From the NCBI RefSeq assembly GCF_000317205.1, contig NZ_AJLK01000114.1, forward strand, positions 1 through 64,000: a DNA stretch of 64,000 bases, in the 5' to 3' direction. The DNA is from Fischerella muscicola PCC 7414. Lineage in GTDB: Bacteria > Cyanobacteriota > Cyanobacteriia > Cyanobacteriales > Nostocaceae. Positions 1-8,082 of this stretch are shown here, one piece after another; position 1 is the first letter of the stretch; every line of letters starts with the position of its first letter. The notes under the pieces are model-generated. The model worked only from the letters and a program-made list of their open reading frames with translations, did not search any database and was not told where the DNA came from. A program made the position numbers and the translations under genes.

Positions 1-1234
1 TCAGGTGGGCAACCTTAGCGCTAATTTTGGCTTCAACGCTGGGTGGCTTATCTGGATCGCTGCTAGGGGGCTACCTTGCCTCCACTTTTGGTTGGCGTTG
101 GGCATTTGCGCCTTCACTGAGTATCCTACTCCTAGTGTTGCTGTTGAGGCGATCGCTGCCAAATCTAACTATTCGCTGTACACAACTGATCGACTGGGTA
201 GGCGGTTTACTCTCGTTTTTGGGGCTTGGCTCTATCTTTGTAGGCATGAGCTTGGCAGGAGAATTTGGTTGGTGGGAACCGAAGCGCATGTTTTCCATTG
301 CAGGTTTGGTGATCCCACCGTTTTCGCTCTCGATCGTCCCCGTATTGGTTGCCGTTGGGATGATCACTTTAGGGTTCTTTAGTTTCTGGCAACGACGGCA
401 GGCAAACCGATGTGCAGCTTCCTTACTGCGAGTCGGACTATTGCGTAAGCGAGGATTTGTACTGGGAGTTCTCACTGCGATGCTGCACACAATGATTGTA
501 ACGGGCGTGCAATTCAATCTTTATCAGTTTGTGCCCGTTGCACTGTCGCTGAATCCATTCAAAACGGCGCTCACAATCATACCTTATAACGTAACGATGG
601 TAATCGTGTTAGTTGCGATTGTGAAGTATCTAGTTTTAGGCAACCGTATTCCACCTAAGTATATCGTCTGTAGCGGGATTTGTTTGCTTGCCGCTGGCAT
701 TGGCATACTTTACAGCAGCTTGCATCCCCGAGTTACCTCGCTGGAACTGATGCCGGGATTGCTTGTTATGGGTGTGGGTTCAGGATTATTTTTGTCCTAT
801 ATTATATTAGCGGACTCACTTACTCAGCTGCGTCGATGTATGAGAAACCAGAATGTTCTGGAATTTACAATCCGATTCAGAATTTGGGCAGTTCGTTAGG
901 GAGAGGGGTTCTCGGTACATCGCTCGTATTTTTTGCCTCTCAAAACATTGTTGATAGCATCTTACAAAATCTCGGCAAAACATTGCCACCAGTCCAGCGC
1001 AGTGAAGTCATTGCCGAATTACAACAGATGCTTCAGACGTTTTCTCGAGAAGAACTCAAAGTGGTATTTGCCAACAGACTGCCACCGTCAATTTATCCCT
1101 TGCTGCGATCAATTAACCTTGATGCAGCGACTTCAGGGATCAAAACTTCATTGTTAATCGCACTCGTCCTCATAGGAATTTGTTTTCTGCTTGCCACAAC
1201 TTTACCTGAGCATCCTTCCAATCGCCGTTGTTGA
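1..1234 (+). pseudogene. DHA2-family MFS exporter, 5'-truncated by window edge and frameshifted
   Basis: This is the C-terminal part of a drug:H+ antiporter-2 type MFS transporter of the inner membrane. The first frame is open from the window edge to base 899 and encodes many hydrophobic helices. The second frame carries the family tail, with SGIYNPIQNLGSSLGRG and a last membrane helix, and ends at 1234. The reading frame must change near 797-810, inside an AT-rich run, consistent with loss of one base. Neither frame alone encodes a complete transporter. A sequencing error would look the same, so inactivation is inferred. The missing N-terminus lies upstream of the window. Confidence 0.75.
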
Positions 1235-1309
1235 AGGATTCTTTGACTGCAAGCCGCTAAAATCAAAGCGATCGCGATCATGCTGCTTTTAACTTTGCAT
1301 TCGCTACAG

Positions 1310-2149
1310 TCATCCCTTCACACCGCTACCAGTTTCTGTCGGTACAATGTAGCGTTGTAGAAATAGAAATAATATCATTACTGGCAGAATAGAAATTACT
1401 GAGCCAGCAGCCACTAACCGCCAATCAAGAGAAAAAGTACCCGCTAGTTTCGCTACACCTAAAGGTAGGGTGTACAAGCTTTCATCTTGAATCACAATCA
1501 AAGGCCACAAAAAGTCACTCCAAGAACCAATAAAAACGAAAATTGCCAGAGTGACTAATGCGGGACGAACTGCTGGTAACATTACATGCCACCATATACC
1601 TAACTCTGAACAGCCATCCATACGTGCTGCTTCTTCCATCTCTTTTGGCACACTCATAAAAGCTTGTCGCAACAGAAAAATACCAAAGGCGGAAGCTAGG
1701 CTAGGAAAAATTATGCCTAAATAAGTGTTTCTTAAACCCAACTGGACTGTCAAAATATACAGAGGGATCATCACAATTTGAAATGGAATCATAATTGTGG
1801 AAATAATTGCGATGAAAATCCAGTCTCTGCCTGGAAATGAGAGTTTAGCTAGAGGATAAGCAGCCAAAGCGCAAAACAGTAAATTGAATCCCACAGTTAG
1901 CACAGCGACCAAAGTACTGTTGAATAAGTATTGTCCAAAAGGATTAGATTGCCAAACGCTAACAAAGTTCTCGAAAGTTGGTTGACTTGGCAATAACTGT
2001 GGTGGTGACTGAAAGATATTTTCAGTTTGAGATTTGAGTGCAGTACTTACAAGCCAAAATAAGGGGAAAAGGGTCACTATTGCGATCGCACTTAGTATAA
2101 TGTACGTCCCTATGGTTTTTACTTGTGAGTTGCGACTAGAAAAACTCAT
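1310..2149 (-). CDS. Carbohydrate ABC transporter permease (MalG/UgpE type)
   Basis: This 279-aa inner-membrane permease has about six hydrophobic helices, the first at residues 15-36. The EAA loop that docks the ATPase is at about 172-200 (EEAARMDGCSELG ... LPAVRP). Length and motif fit the MalG/UgpE/LacG half of a binding-protein-dependent sugar importer. The partner MalF-type permease, binding protein and ATPase are not next to it. The next gene upstream on this strand is far away and the flanking genes are unrelated, so it is an orphan in this window. The substrate cannot be told from sequence. Confidence 0.9.
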   Translation of the reverse strand: MSFSSRNSQVKTIGTYIILSAIAIVTLFPLFWLVSTALKSQTENIFQSPPQLLPSQPTFENFVSVWQSNPFGQYLFNSTLVAVLTVGFNLLFCALAAYPLAKLSFPGRDWIFIAIISTIMIPFQIVMIPLYILTVQLGLRNTYLGIIFPSLASAFGIFLLRQAFMSVPKEMEEAARMDGCSELGIWWHVMLPAVRPALVTLAIFVFIGSWSDFLWPLIVIQDESLYTLPLGVAKLAGTFSLDWRLVAAGSVISILPVMILFLFLQRYIVPTETGSGVKG

Positions 2150-2317
2150 ATTATTGATTGTGAATGAAGTTCACCGATATTTGATTTTATTCACATTTGG
2201 CGTGGAAATGGCCCGGTGTCAGATTTGTACCACTACGCAAATTAAACCTGTTGATAGAGTCATAGCAGCGGATCTTAGATAGAAGATGAAGTGGTAGTTT
2301 CTATTACTATATGTTTT

Positions 2318-2608
2318 ATGTCAGTCAGTACGATTGAGGCTGTTGTAACCCAAGCTGCGATCGCATCACTCAATACTTACCAAAAGCATCTGTCTCCTCG
2401 TAAGGGTTTTTCATGTCCCCATCGGTTACTCTATGGGGGTGAGTCTTGTTCTGATTATGTTAAGCGTCTACTGATTAACCACAATTTGCTCACAGCTATA
2501 CAAATGGCTCCCCAAAGATTCAAAGCGTGCAAAATATCTGCTCAGACTCTGCAAAGTCAGCGTGCAGAAGGTGGATGTATCATTATTCCCTGCTGTATAC
2601 CGATTTAA
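2318..2608 (+). CDS. YidD-like membrane insertion efficiency factor (divergent)
   Basis: This 96-aa protein resembles YidD, a small membrane-associated protein linked to YidC-dependent insertion. The core has TYQKHLSP, two of the family cysteines (GFSCPHR and ESCSDYVKR) and a final FKACK. The usual CRFxPTCSxY block is replaced by a longer CPHRLLYGGESCSDY, so it is probably a cyanobacterial paralogue. A GTG at 2291 would add nine residues; the ATG at 2318 is preferred because the homologous region starts soon after it. It stands alone, far from the yidC operon at 40.7 kb. Confidence 0.65.
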   Translation: MSVSTIEAVVTQAAIASLNTYQKHLSPRKGFSCPHRLLYGGESCSDYVKRLLINHNLLTAIQMAPQRFKACKISAQTLQSQRAEGGCIIIPCCIPI

Positions 2609-2657
2609 TTACGCCTGGTGTGAATTATTGCGTGTGGTAGAAAAATCATTTTTTTAT

Positions 2658-2700
2658 CGACCACCGATACACACCGATTAACACAGATGACACAGATGGA
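2658..2700. repeat. Dispersed intergenic repeat, CACAGATG/CATCGGTG family
   Basis: The stretch contains CGACCACCGAT, ACACCGATTAACACAG and ACACAGATGGA. Related copies in either orientation occur near 7749, 7892, 12657-13000, 24553, 27446, 29629, 32931, 49611 and 51775. It lies in the 265-bp gap before ilvA, where nothing else is evident. Confidence 0.7.
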
Positions 2701-2873
2701 TTTTCCGTTGGTGAATGGATGGTACTTGTGGTATGTTTATCGGCTTTTGTTAATTCATGTTAGGGGTACTTTATTTGTGATCACTGATAATTGATAACTG
2801 TTCACTGAGTTGACAGGTACAAAAGTGCCGTAAAATTATCCTCTATCCGGCATCTATCAACCTGTTAACGCCC

Positions 2874-4385
2874 ATGCTCTGTGACTACCTGGTACAAATT
2901 CTGACTGCCCGCGTTTACGATGTTGCCCAAGAAACACCATTAGAACACGCTCCTAATTTATCTGCACGGCTAAATAACAAGCTGCTGCTAAAACGCGAAG
3001 ATATGCAGCCAGTATTTTCCTTTAAGCTGCGTGGCGCTTATAACAAGATGGCAAATCTGCCACCGGATTTACTCGCTCAGGGTGTAATTGCTGCATCCGC
3101 AGGAAACCATGCCCAAGGGGTTGCTCTTGGTGCGCGGGAATTGGGAACACGAGCCATTATTGTCATGCCTGTAACTACACCCCAGGTAAAGATAGATGCA
3201 GTGAGAGCGCGTGGTGGTGAGGTAGTATTACACGGGGATACCTACGATGATGCCTATGCTTACGCTCGTCAACTAGAGGCAGAAAAAGGCTTAACTTTTA
3301 TTCATCCCTTTGATGATCCCGATGTCATTGCTGGACAGGGAACCATCGGGATGGAGATTTTACGGCAATATCAGCAACCGATTCATGCAATTTTTGTGGC
3401 TATTGGCGGGGGTGGATTGATTTCTGGAATTGCGGCTTATGTGAAACGGTTGCGTCCAGAGATCAAGATTATTGGTGTTGAACCAGTAGATGCAGATGCC
3501 ATGTATCAATCGTTGCGAACTGGAAAACGAGTACGTTTGTCTCAAGTTGGCTTATTTGCTGACGGTGTAGCAGTGCGGGAAGTCGGGGAAGAAACTTTTC
3601 GGCTGTGTCAGCAGTATGTGGATGACATCATTTTAGTTGATACAGATGACACTTGTGCCGCGATAAAAGATGTATTTGAAGATACACGATATATTGTAGA
3701 ACCTGCGGGGGCATTAGCGATCGCAGGTGCTAAAGCTTATGTAGAACGAGAACAAATCCAGGGACAAACATTAATTGCTGTTGCCTGCGGTGCAAATATG
3801 AACTTTGATCGCCTCCGCTTTGTGGCAGAACGGGCAGAACTGGGTGAACGCCGTGAAGCGATCTTTGCAGTGACAATTCCGGAGGAAGCGGGTAGTCTGC
3901 GTAAGTTTTGCAAATGTATAGGCAGACGCAACTTAACTGAATTTAACTATCGCATTGCCGATGAAAAAGAAGCTCATATTTTTGTAGGTGTGCAAATCGA
4001 AAATCGTGGCGATCGCGCCAAGCTGGTTGCTACCTTTGAAAGCTGCGGGTTCAAAACAATCGATTTAACCGATGATGAGTTGACAAAATTACACCTGCGC
4101 CATATGGTAGGTGGACACTCTCCCCTCGCTCACAATGAATTGCTTTATCGTTTCGAGTTTCCCGAACGTCCTGGTGCATTAATGAAGTTTGTGGATTCTA
4201 TGAGTCCCAACTGGAATATTAGTATGTTCCACTACCGCAACAATGGGGCAGATTACGGCAGGATTGTGGTAGGGATACAGGTTCCTCCCCATGAGATGGA
4301 AGAATGGCAGGCTTTTTTGGATACTCTCGGCTATCGTTACTGGGATGAAAATAAGAATCCAGCCTACAAGCTGTTTTTGGGGTAG
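2874..4385 (+). CDS. ilvA: Threonine ammonia-lyase, biosynthetic
   Basis: IlvA deaminates threonine to 2-oxobutanoate, the first committed step of isoleucine synthesis. The 503-aa length matches the long regulated form (about 510 aa in E. coli). The PLP lysine is K51 in VFSFKLRGAYNK, and the phosphate-binding glycine loop is GGGGLISG at 178-185. The C-terminal third contains two ACT-like domains, beginning near AIFAVTIPEEAGSLRKF and YRFEFPERPGALMKF, which in the family bind isoleucine and valine. The start is the ATG after a repeat-containing gap. It is monocistronic here. Confidence 0.95.
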   Translation: MLCDYLVQILTARVYDVAQETPLEHAPNLSARLNNKLLLKREDMQPVFSFKLRGAYNKMANLPPDLLAQGVIAASAGNHAQGVALGARELGTRAIIVMPVTTPQVKIDAVRARGGEVVLHGDTYDDAYAYARQLEAEKGLTFIHPFDDPDVIAGQGTIGMEILRQYQQPIHAIFVAIGGGGLISGIAAYVKRLRPEIKIIGVEPVDADAMYQSLRTGKRVRLSQVGLFADGVAVREVGEETFRLCQQYVDDIILVDTDDTCAAIKDVFEDTRYIVEPAGALAIAGAKAYVEREQIQGQTLIAVACGANMNFDRLRFVAERAELGERREAIFAVTIPEEAGSLRKFCKCIGRRNLTEFNYRIADEKEAHIFVGVQIENRGDRAKLVATFESCGFKTIDLTDDELTKLHLRHMVGGHSPLAHNELLYRFEFPERPGALMKFVDSMSPNWNISMFHYRNNGADYGRIVVGIQVPPHEMEEWQAFLDTLGYRYWDENKNPAYKLFLG

Positions 4386-4667
4386 AAAACGCGTGTCTTT
4401 ATGGGAAAAAATAATCTTTGAAACACTACGACAATAAGTACTGCTTTATTGTAATGTCTTTAGTGTTTTGAAACGCACAGGAGTGCAGAGTAAGCGCACC
4501 AGGTAGCAGAGTCTTAACAAAGCTCATTCGCTATGAACTAATGAAATGCTGTACTTAGACATAAATAATTGAATTGACTAGATTGCTCACATAGCGTTAA
4601 TAATGAACTTGATGCGGGAATCATGGTAGTAGGGTGTACTGTTTTAAATTTCTTAGTTTATAAAGCC

Positions 4668-4829
4668 ATGACCCAGACAAGTCTTTTACAACGCGCAAAA
4701 CAAGGAGATGCAGAGGCGATCGCATCTGTAATCAATTACCTCATAAAAGACAAAAAGATTATTGCTAAAGCAAGTGTTAATGTCTTCCTCAAGCGTGCGA
4801 CACGATTTTCTCCATTAAGTAACACTTGA
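4668..4829 (+). pseudogene. Remnant of a cyanobacterial LLQRAKQGDAEAIA-family gene
   Basis: The first 37 codons (MTQTSLLQRAKQGDAEAIA, then a degenerate NYLIKDKKIIAKASV) resemble the N-terminus of a protein family common in filamentous cyanobacteria. The similarity, judged from memory, stops near 4780. From there the bases are the 3' end of the opposite-strand acetyltransferase gene, so the rest of the original gene is missing. An open extension exists back to 4623 but has no family resemblance. It is probably a fragment left by a deletion. Confidence 0.5.
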
Positions 4830-5308
4830 GTTACACTGGCTTCAAAAGAGAAACCCATGCGTTCCCAAAACAGACGCGCCCTTGGATTTTGCTCTTGGAC
4901 TATTAACTTTACCTCGGTTGCTCCTGCTTCCCCGATCCACTTTTCTATTGCTTGCCAAAGTTGTGTACCGTATCCGCTACAGCGATACTCCGGTAGGAGC
5001 AATAGTAGCCCGACAAACCACGTATTTTGCTGGGGATAATCTCGAAGTAACTCTACGACAGCAACCAGTTGCTTGTCTGTCTCGAATCCCAATACTATTT
5101 TGTTGTCAGGTGGTACTGCTGATGGACGAGCCTGCAAAATTTCTCGGGCGGTGTTTTCTGAGGCGGTTTGCTTTTCTACAAGCTCGAAAAAATCATTGCA
5201 GATAATGCAAAATTCAGCCAGCTGCAATATATCTGCTGTGTTTAAAAATCTGGTTGAGAATTGTAGAGAATTTAGATCAGGAGAAAGCATCTGTTGTTTT
5301 GAAGTCAA
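4736..5308 (-). CDS. GNAT-family N-acetyltransferase
   Basis: This 190-aa protein has a GNAT fold. Its acetyl-CoA loop is in LLPEYRCSGYGTQLWQAIEKW (about residues 108-128), followed by VQEQNPRARLFWERMGFSFE, the typical motif-B region. Substrate is unknown. The last 14 or so residues (LTLALAIIFLSFMR) look unlike a GNAT end. They are read from the strand opposite the adjacent gene remnant, suggesting the original stop codon was lost at a deletion junction near 4780. Confidence 0.8.
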   Translation of the reverse strand: MTSKQQMLSPDLNSLQFSTRFLNTADILQLAEFCIICNDFFELVEKQTASENTAREILQARPSAVPPDNKIVLGFETDKQLVAVVELLRDYPQQNTWFVGLLLLLPEYRCSGYGTQLWQAIEKWIGEAGATEVKLIVQEQNPRARLFWERMGFSFEASVTQVLLNGENRVARLRKTLTLALAIIFLSFMR

Positions 5309-5337
5309 ACAAAACGCGATCGCTAATCAGGAGAATG

Positions 5338-5634
5338 TTAAGTTAACAGACTGTAGCGACGGATATCTATTTCATTTGCTACCAAGTCTTGCAATTTAGC
5401 CGCAGCTGTTTGAATATGTGCTGAAGCCAGATGAGCATTTAAGGCGTCATGAGAAGCCCATTCTTCTACAAAGGTAAATTCAGTGGGATCAGACTGATTT
5501 TGCAGCAATTCATATTTTATACAGCCATTCTCCTGGCGAGTAGGTTCAATTATTTCTAATAAGACTGCTTTGATATCTTCGACTTTTTCTGGCTGAGCAT
5601 TTATACGGGCAATTACACGAATTGTATTAGTCAT
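5338..5634 (-). CDS. Antibiotic-biosynthesis-monooxygenase (YgiN-like) domain protein
   Basis: This 98-aa single-domain protein of the dimeric alpha/beta-barrel (ABM) fold begins with IRVIARINAQPEKVEDIK. It contains ENGCIKYELLQNQ and FTFVEEWASHDALNAHLAS, the hallmark strand and helix pair. Relatives act as quinol monooxygenases or small stress-related oxygenases, but the substrate here is unknown. It is divergent from nothing close by and separated from the GNAT gene by 29 bp on the same strand, so the two may be cotranscribed. Confidence 0.85.
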   Translation of the reverse strand: MTNTIRVIARINAQPEKVEDIKAVLLEIIEPTRQENGCIKYELLQNQSDPTEFTFVEEWASHDALNAHLASAHIQTAAAKLQDLVANEIDIRRYSLLT

Positions 5635-5639
5635 TGGTC

Positions 5640-5815
5640 GTCAATAGTTAGTGGTTGTTTGTTGGTTGTTGGTTGTTGATTGTTAGCGTTAGTGTTAGTG
5701 TTCTCCCATGTCCCCCAAGTCGTCTCCCTTGTCTCCCTTGTCTCTCCCACCCCTGACACTCCTCACACTCCTCACACTCCTCACACTCCTCACGCCTCCC
5801 CATCACCCCATCTCT
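5640..5815. repeat. Short tandemly repeated repeats between the monooxygenase and mtnB genes
   Basis: The left part is TTGTTGGTTGTTGG-type heptanucleotides. The right part repeats CACACTCCT four times, then runs into CACCCCATC. The tract overlaps the last codons of mtnB. It holds no convincing gene. Confidence 0.8.
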
Positions 5816-6441
5816 TTGCCAAAAACTCGCTGCGCTGCAACCATATAACGGAAAATATATTCTACTAACTCAATGTAGTTACGAGCTTCTGTGGAGGAAG
5901 CAGCCCAAACTGTGACACCGTGATCGCGGATGAGTAGGGCTGGCAATTGTGGGGGAGTGTTGCTAAATCTTGTTTTGATCTCAGTTGCAATCTGCTGAAC
6001 CTCTAAATGATTAGCAAATATAGGCATCACGCAATCAGGGTTTTCTTCCCATACCCCAAGTCCTTTGAGCATTTCTAGTGGTGGCAAAGGTAAAGCATCC
6101 TCATTGACAAATCGTGAAACTAGATTTGCTTCCACTGAGTGGACATGATAGCAACTTGTGGCTTGTGGAAAAAGGTTATAAATAACCTGGTGAATGGCAG
6201 TTTCAGCGCTAGGCTTGGAGTCTTTTGTGGGTTGTTCTACCTTACCATCAGGATAAACCCGCACAAAGTCATCTATTGCCAATTCTCCTTTCGACTTACC
6301 ACTAGCTGTAATCCAGAAGCTACCATCAGATAAACGTGCTGAGAGATTACCTGCTGTTCCTACCATCCAACCCTGTTGGTAAAAGTGACGGGCAGCAGTG
6401 ATTAACTCAAGACGGGCATCGGTTAGCGTTGGGCTGTTCAT
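5803..6441 (-). CDS. mtnB: Methylthioribulose-1-phosphate dehydratase
   Basis: MtnB dehydrates 5-methylthioribulose-1-phosphate to the diketo compound in the methionine salvage pathway. This 212-aa class II aldolase-fold protein has the zinc ligands H99 and H101 (YHVHS) and H174 (IRDHGVTVW), and the GTAGNLSAR loop near 28-36. It is the last gene of a tight three-gene operon, four bases after the mtnX stop. It ends inside a pyrimidine-rich repeat tract. A cytoplasmic enzyme is expected. Confidence 0.93.
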   Translation of the reverse strand: MNSPTLTDARLELITAARHFYQQGWMVGTAGNLSARLSDGSFWITASGKSKGELAIDDFVRVYPDGKVEQPTKDSKPSAETAIHQVIYNLFPQATSCYHVHSVEANLVSRFVNEDALPLPPLEMLKGLGVWEENPDCVMPIFANHLEVQQIATEIKTRFSNTPPQLPALLIRDHGVTVWAASSTEARNYIELVEYIFRYMVAAQRVFGKEMG

Positions 6442-6445
6442 TATA

Positions 6446-7081
6446 CTAGACAGAATTCCACAATTGTGCTAGATGATCGCGCACTTCTAAAAAATCTTGC
6501 CAGGGAATGTAAGGTTTTTGATTTTCTTCGAGATAATACGCTAGGCGATCGCGAGCAAACACTATCGGTGTTGCTAATGCCATATTTAAATCAGTCAGCG
6601 AATCTCCAATAGCTATTTTCTCATCTGCTGGATACTTTTCCATTACTTGCACTTTCGCAACTAATTCTGTCCCGCCTTCAAACTCTGAATTAGGGTGCAA
6701 ATACTCACCTTTGGTATCGACATCAACAGCGTGGATGGCATGAATTCGTGGCACTAGTTCGCCTAACACAACTTCCACCATACCCCGCAATCCCCCAGAA
6801 ACTACTACCAAAGGCACTTTCTTTACTTCCAAGAAATCCAATAGTTCTGTAAACCCTGGACGAATTGGTTCTTTGCGGGTAAATTCTAAAATTTCCGGGT
6901 AGCAAGCAGATGGAATGGACTCCAAAATCTGCCTGACTCCTGCGCGTAACGTCAGTCGCCGTGCGTACATTTCTGGTATCAGTTGGGCAGAAAGCTGAGG
7001 TGCAAAATGCTTCAGCACAGCCACAAAAGTTTCTGATACCGTAATACTACCGTCAAAGTCGCAAAAAATGATACGTTTCAT
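6446..7081 (-). CDS. mtnX: 2-hydroxy-3-keto-5-methylthiopentenyl-1-phosphate phosphatase
   Basis: MtnX is a HAD-superfamily phosphatase producing the acireductone substrate of MtnD. The 211-aa protein starts with the HAD motif CDFDGSITV (D8 nucleophile, D10), has the motif-II region VVVSGG and motif IV IGDSLTDLNMA. It lies three bases after mtnD and four before mtnB. In some bacteria an enolase-type MtnW precedes MtnX. None is present here, so MtnW may be encoded elsewhere. Confidence 0.92.
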   Translation of the reverse strand: MKRIIFCDFDGSITVSETFVAVLKHFAPQLSAQLIPEMYARRLTLRAGVRQILESIPSACYPEILEFTRKEPIRPGFTELLDFLEVKKVPLVVVSGGLRGMVEVVLGELVPRIHAIHAVDVDTKGEYLHPNSEFEGGTELVAKVQVMEKYPADEKIAIGDSLTDLNMALATPIVFARDRLAYYLEENQKPYIPWQDFLEVRDHLAQLWNSV

Positions 7082-7084
7082 TTT

Positions 7085-7636
7085 TTAAGCAACAGCCTGA
7101 CGCCTGTGAATTGGTGTACCTGTATACTCAGGAACCCAGCCTTCTGTATTGGTAAAATAGCGTACTGCTTTCACTCTTCGCTCTCGTGTGAGATAAAACC
7201 AGTGTTCAGTCCCAGCAGGCACATTGATATACTCTTGTGGTTGCACTGTTAATTCTACCTGGCTGCCATCAGGACGCACAAAGCCAAAAATTCCTTCTCC
7301 AGCAACCACGTAGCGTACTTCATCATCTGCATGAGTATGAATCTTGTCAAACTTTGTTAGCAATCCGTCCAAGTTAGGAGTTTCTGGATGAAGAACAATT
7401 AAATCACGGGATTGATAGCCTGCTGTTTGTTGCAACTGCTCAAAATAGCGATCCAAAGCTACTAATACTTGTTCTTTTTCATCTTCATTGAGGCTATCTT
7501 TTGCCAGTAACTCGTGTAATTGGGAGTCTTCTCCTACAGGCCAATAATTAAGTTGAATATTGAGGGATGCTAGTTCCCGGGAAATATCTTTTAGGTCAGT
7601 GTATACTTTACCGTCTTCTAGTTCTAATATTGCCAT
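7085..7636 (-). CDS. mtnD: Acireductone dioxygenase
   Basis: MtnD oxidises the acireductone to the 2-oxo acid precursor of methionine plus formate. The 183-aa cupin has metal ligands H100, H102 and E106 in KIHTHADDEVRYV, and H145 in AGTEHWFY. It is the first gene of the mtnD-mtnX-mtnB operon. A strong AGGAGG Shine-Dalgarno sits about five bases before the ATG, and a good promoter lies 22-49 bases upstream. The upstream salvage enzymes MtnA and MtnK or MTA phosphorylase are not in this window. Confidence 0.94.
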   Translation of the reverse strand: MAILELEDGKVYTDLKDISRELASLNIQLNYWPVGEDSQLHELLAKDSLNEDEKEQVLVALDRYFEQLQQTAGYQSRDLIVLHPETPNLDGLLTKFDKIHTHADDEVRYVVAGEGIFGFVRPDGSQVELTVQPQEYINVPAGTEHWFYLTRERRVKAVRYFTNTEGWVPEYTGTPIHRRQAVA

Positions 7637-7657
7637 AGTCCACCTCCTGCATGAGAT

Positions 7658-7685
7658 ATTATACGGTAATTCTAGCGAGTTACAA
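7658..7685 (-). promoter_or_regulatory. Predicted promoter of mtnDXB
   Basis: Read on the minus strand, a perfect -10 TATAAT occupies 7658-7663. A TTGTAA -35-like hexamer lies at 7680-7685, separated by 16 bases. The ribosome binding site AGGAGG is at about 7642-7647. Spacing to the mtnD start fits a short leader of roughly 10-20 nt. Confidence 0.55.
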
Positions 7686-7704
7686 GGATATTGCTACTAA
7701 TTAT

Positions 7705-7990
7705 GATTAATCATTATTAGCAATCACCACCTAGCCACAAAAGAAAAATCTATCTGTATTCATCTGTGTTCATCGGTGTGCATCGGTGTTCGTTTTTCAA
7801 AACATAATCCTTGTCACCACCTAACACACCAAAAAAGTAAAGCTTTCGATTAATCATTATTAGCAATCACCACCTAGCCACAAAAGAAAAATCTATCTGT
7901 ATTCATCTGTGTTCATCGGTGTGCATCGGTGTTCGTTTTTCAAAACATAATTCTTGTCACCACCTAACACACCAAAAAACTACAGCTTTC
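7705..7990. repeat. Two tandem copies of a 143-bp unit
   Basis: Copy 1 (7705-7847) and copy 2 (7848-7990) both begin GATTAATCATTATTAG and end in AGCTTTC. They differ at only a few bases. Each contains one copy of the dispersed CATCTGTGTTCATCGGTG repeat. The duplication fills most of the gap between mtnD and the PBP2 gene; 7991-8082 shows nothing recognisable. Confidence 0.95.
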
Positions 7991-8082
7991 AGTGAAATCG
8001 TAGCGACCTTAAACCCACGCGTACTGCGGAATAAGCACATCACAGACGCAGAGAATTCGCTACGAAATCACAAACCATTGTA

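Noticed and set aside
5755-5800. ACTCCTCACAC, the core of the Yfr1 small RNA
   Set aside because: The motif is part of a CACACTCCT tandem tract. The Yfr1 hairpins are absent.
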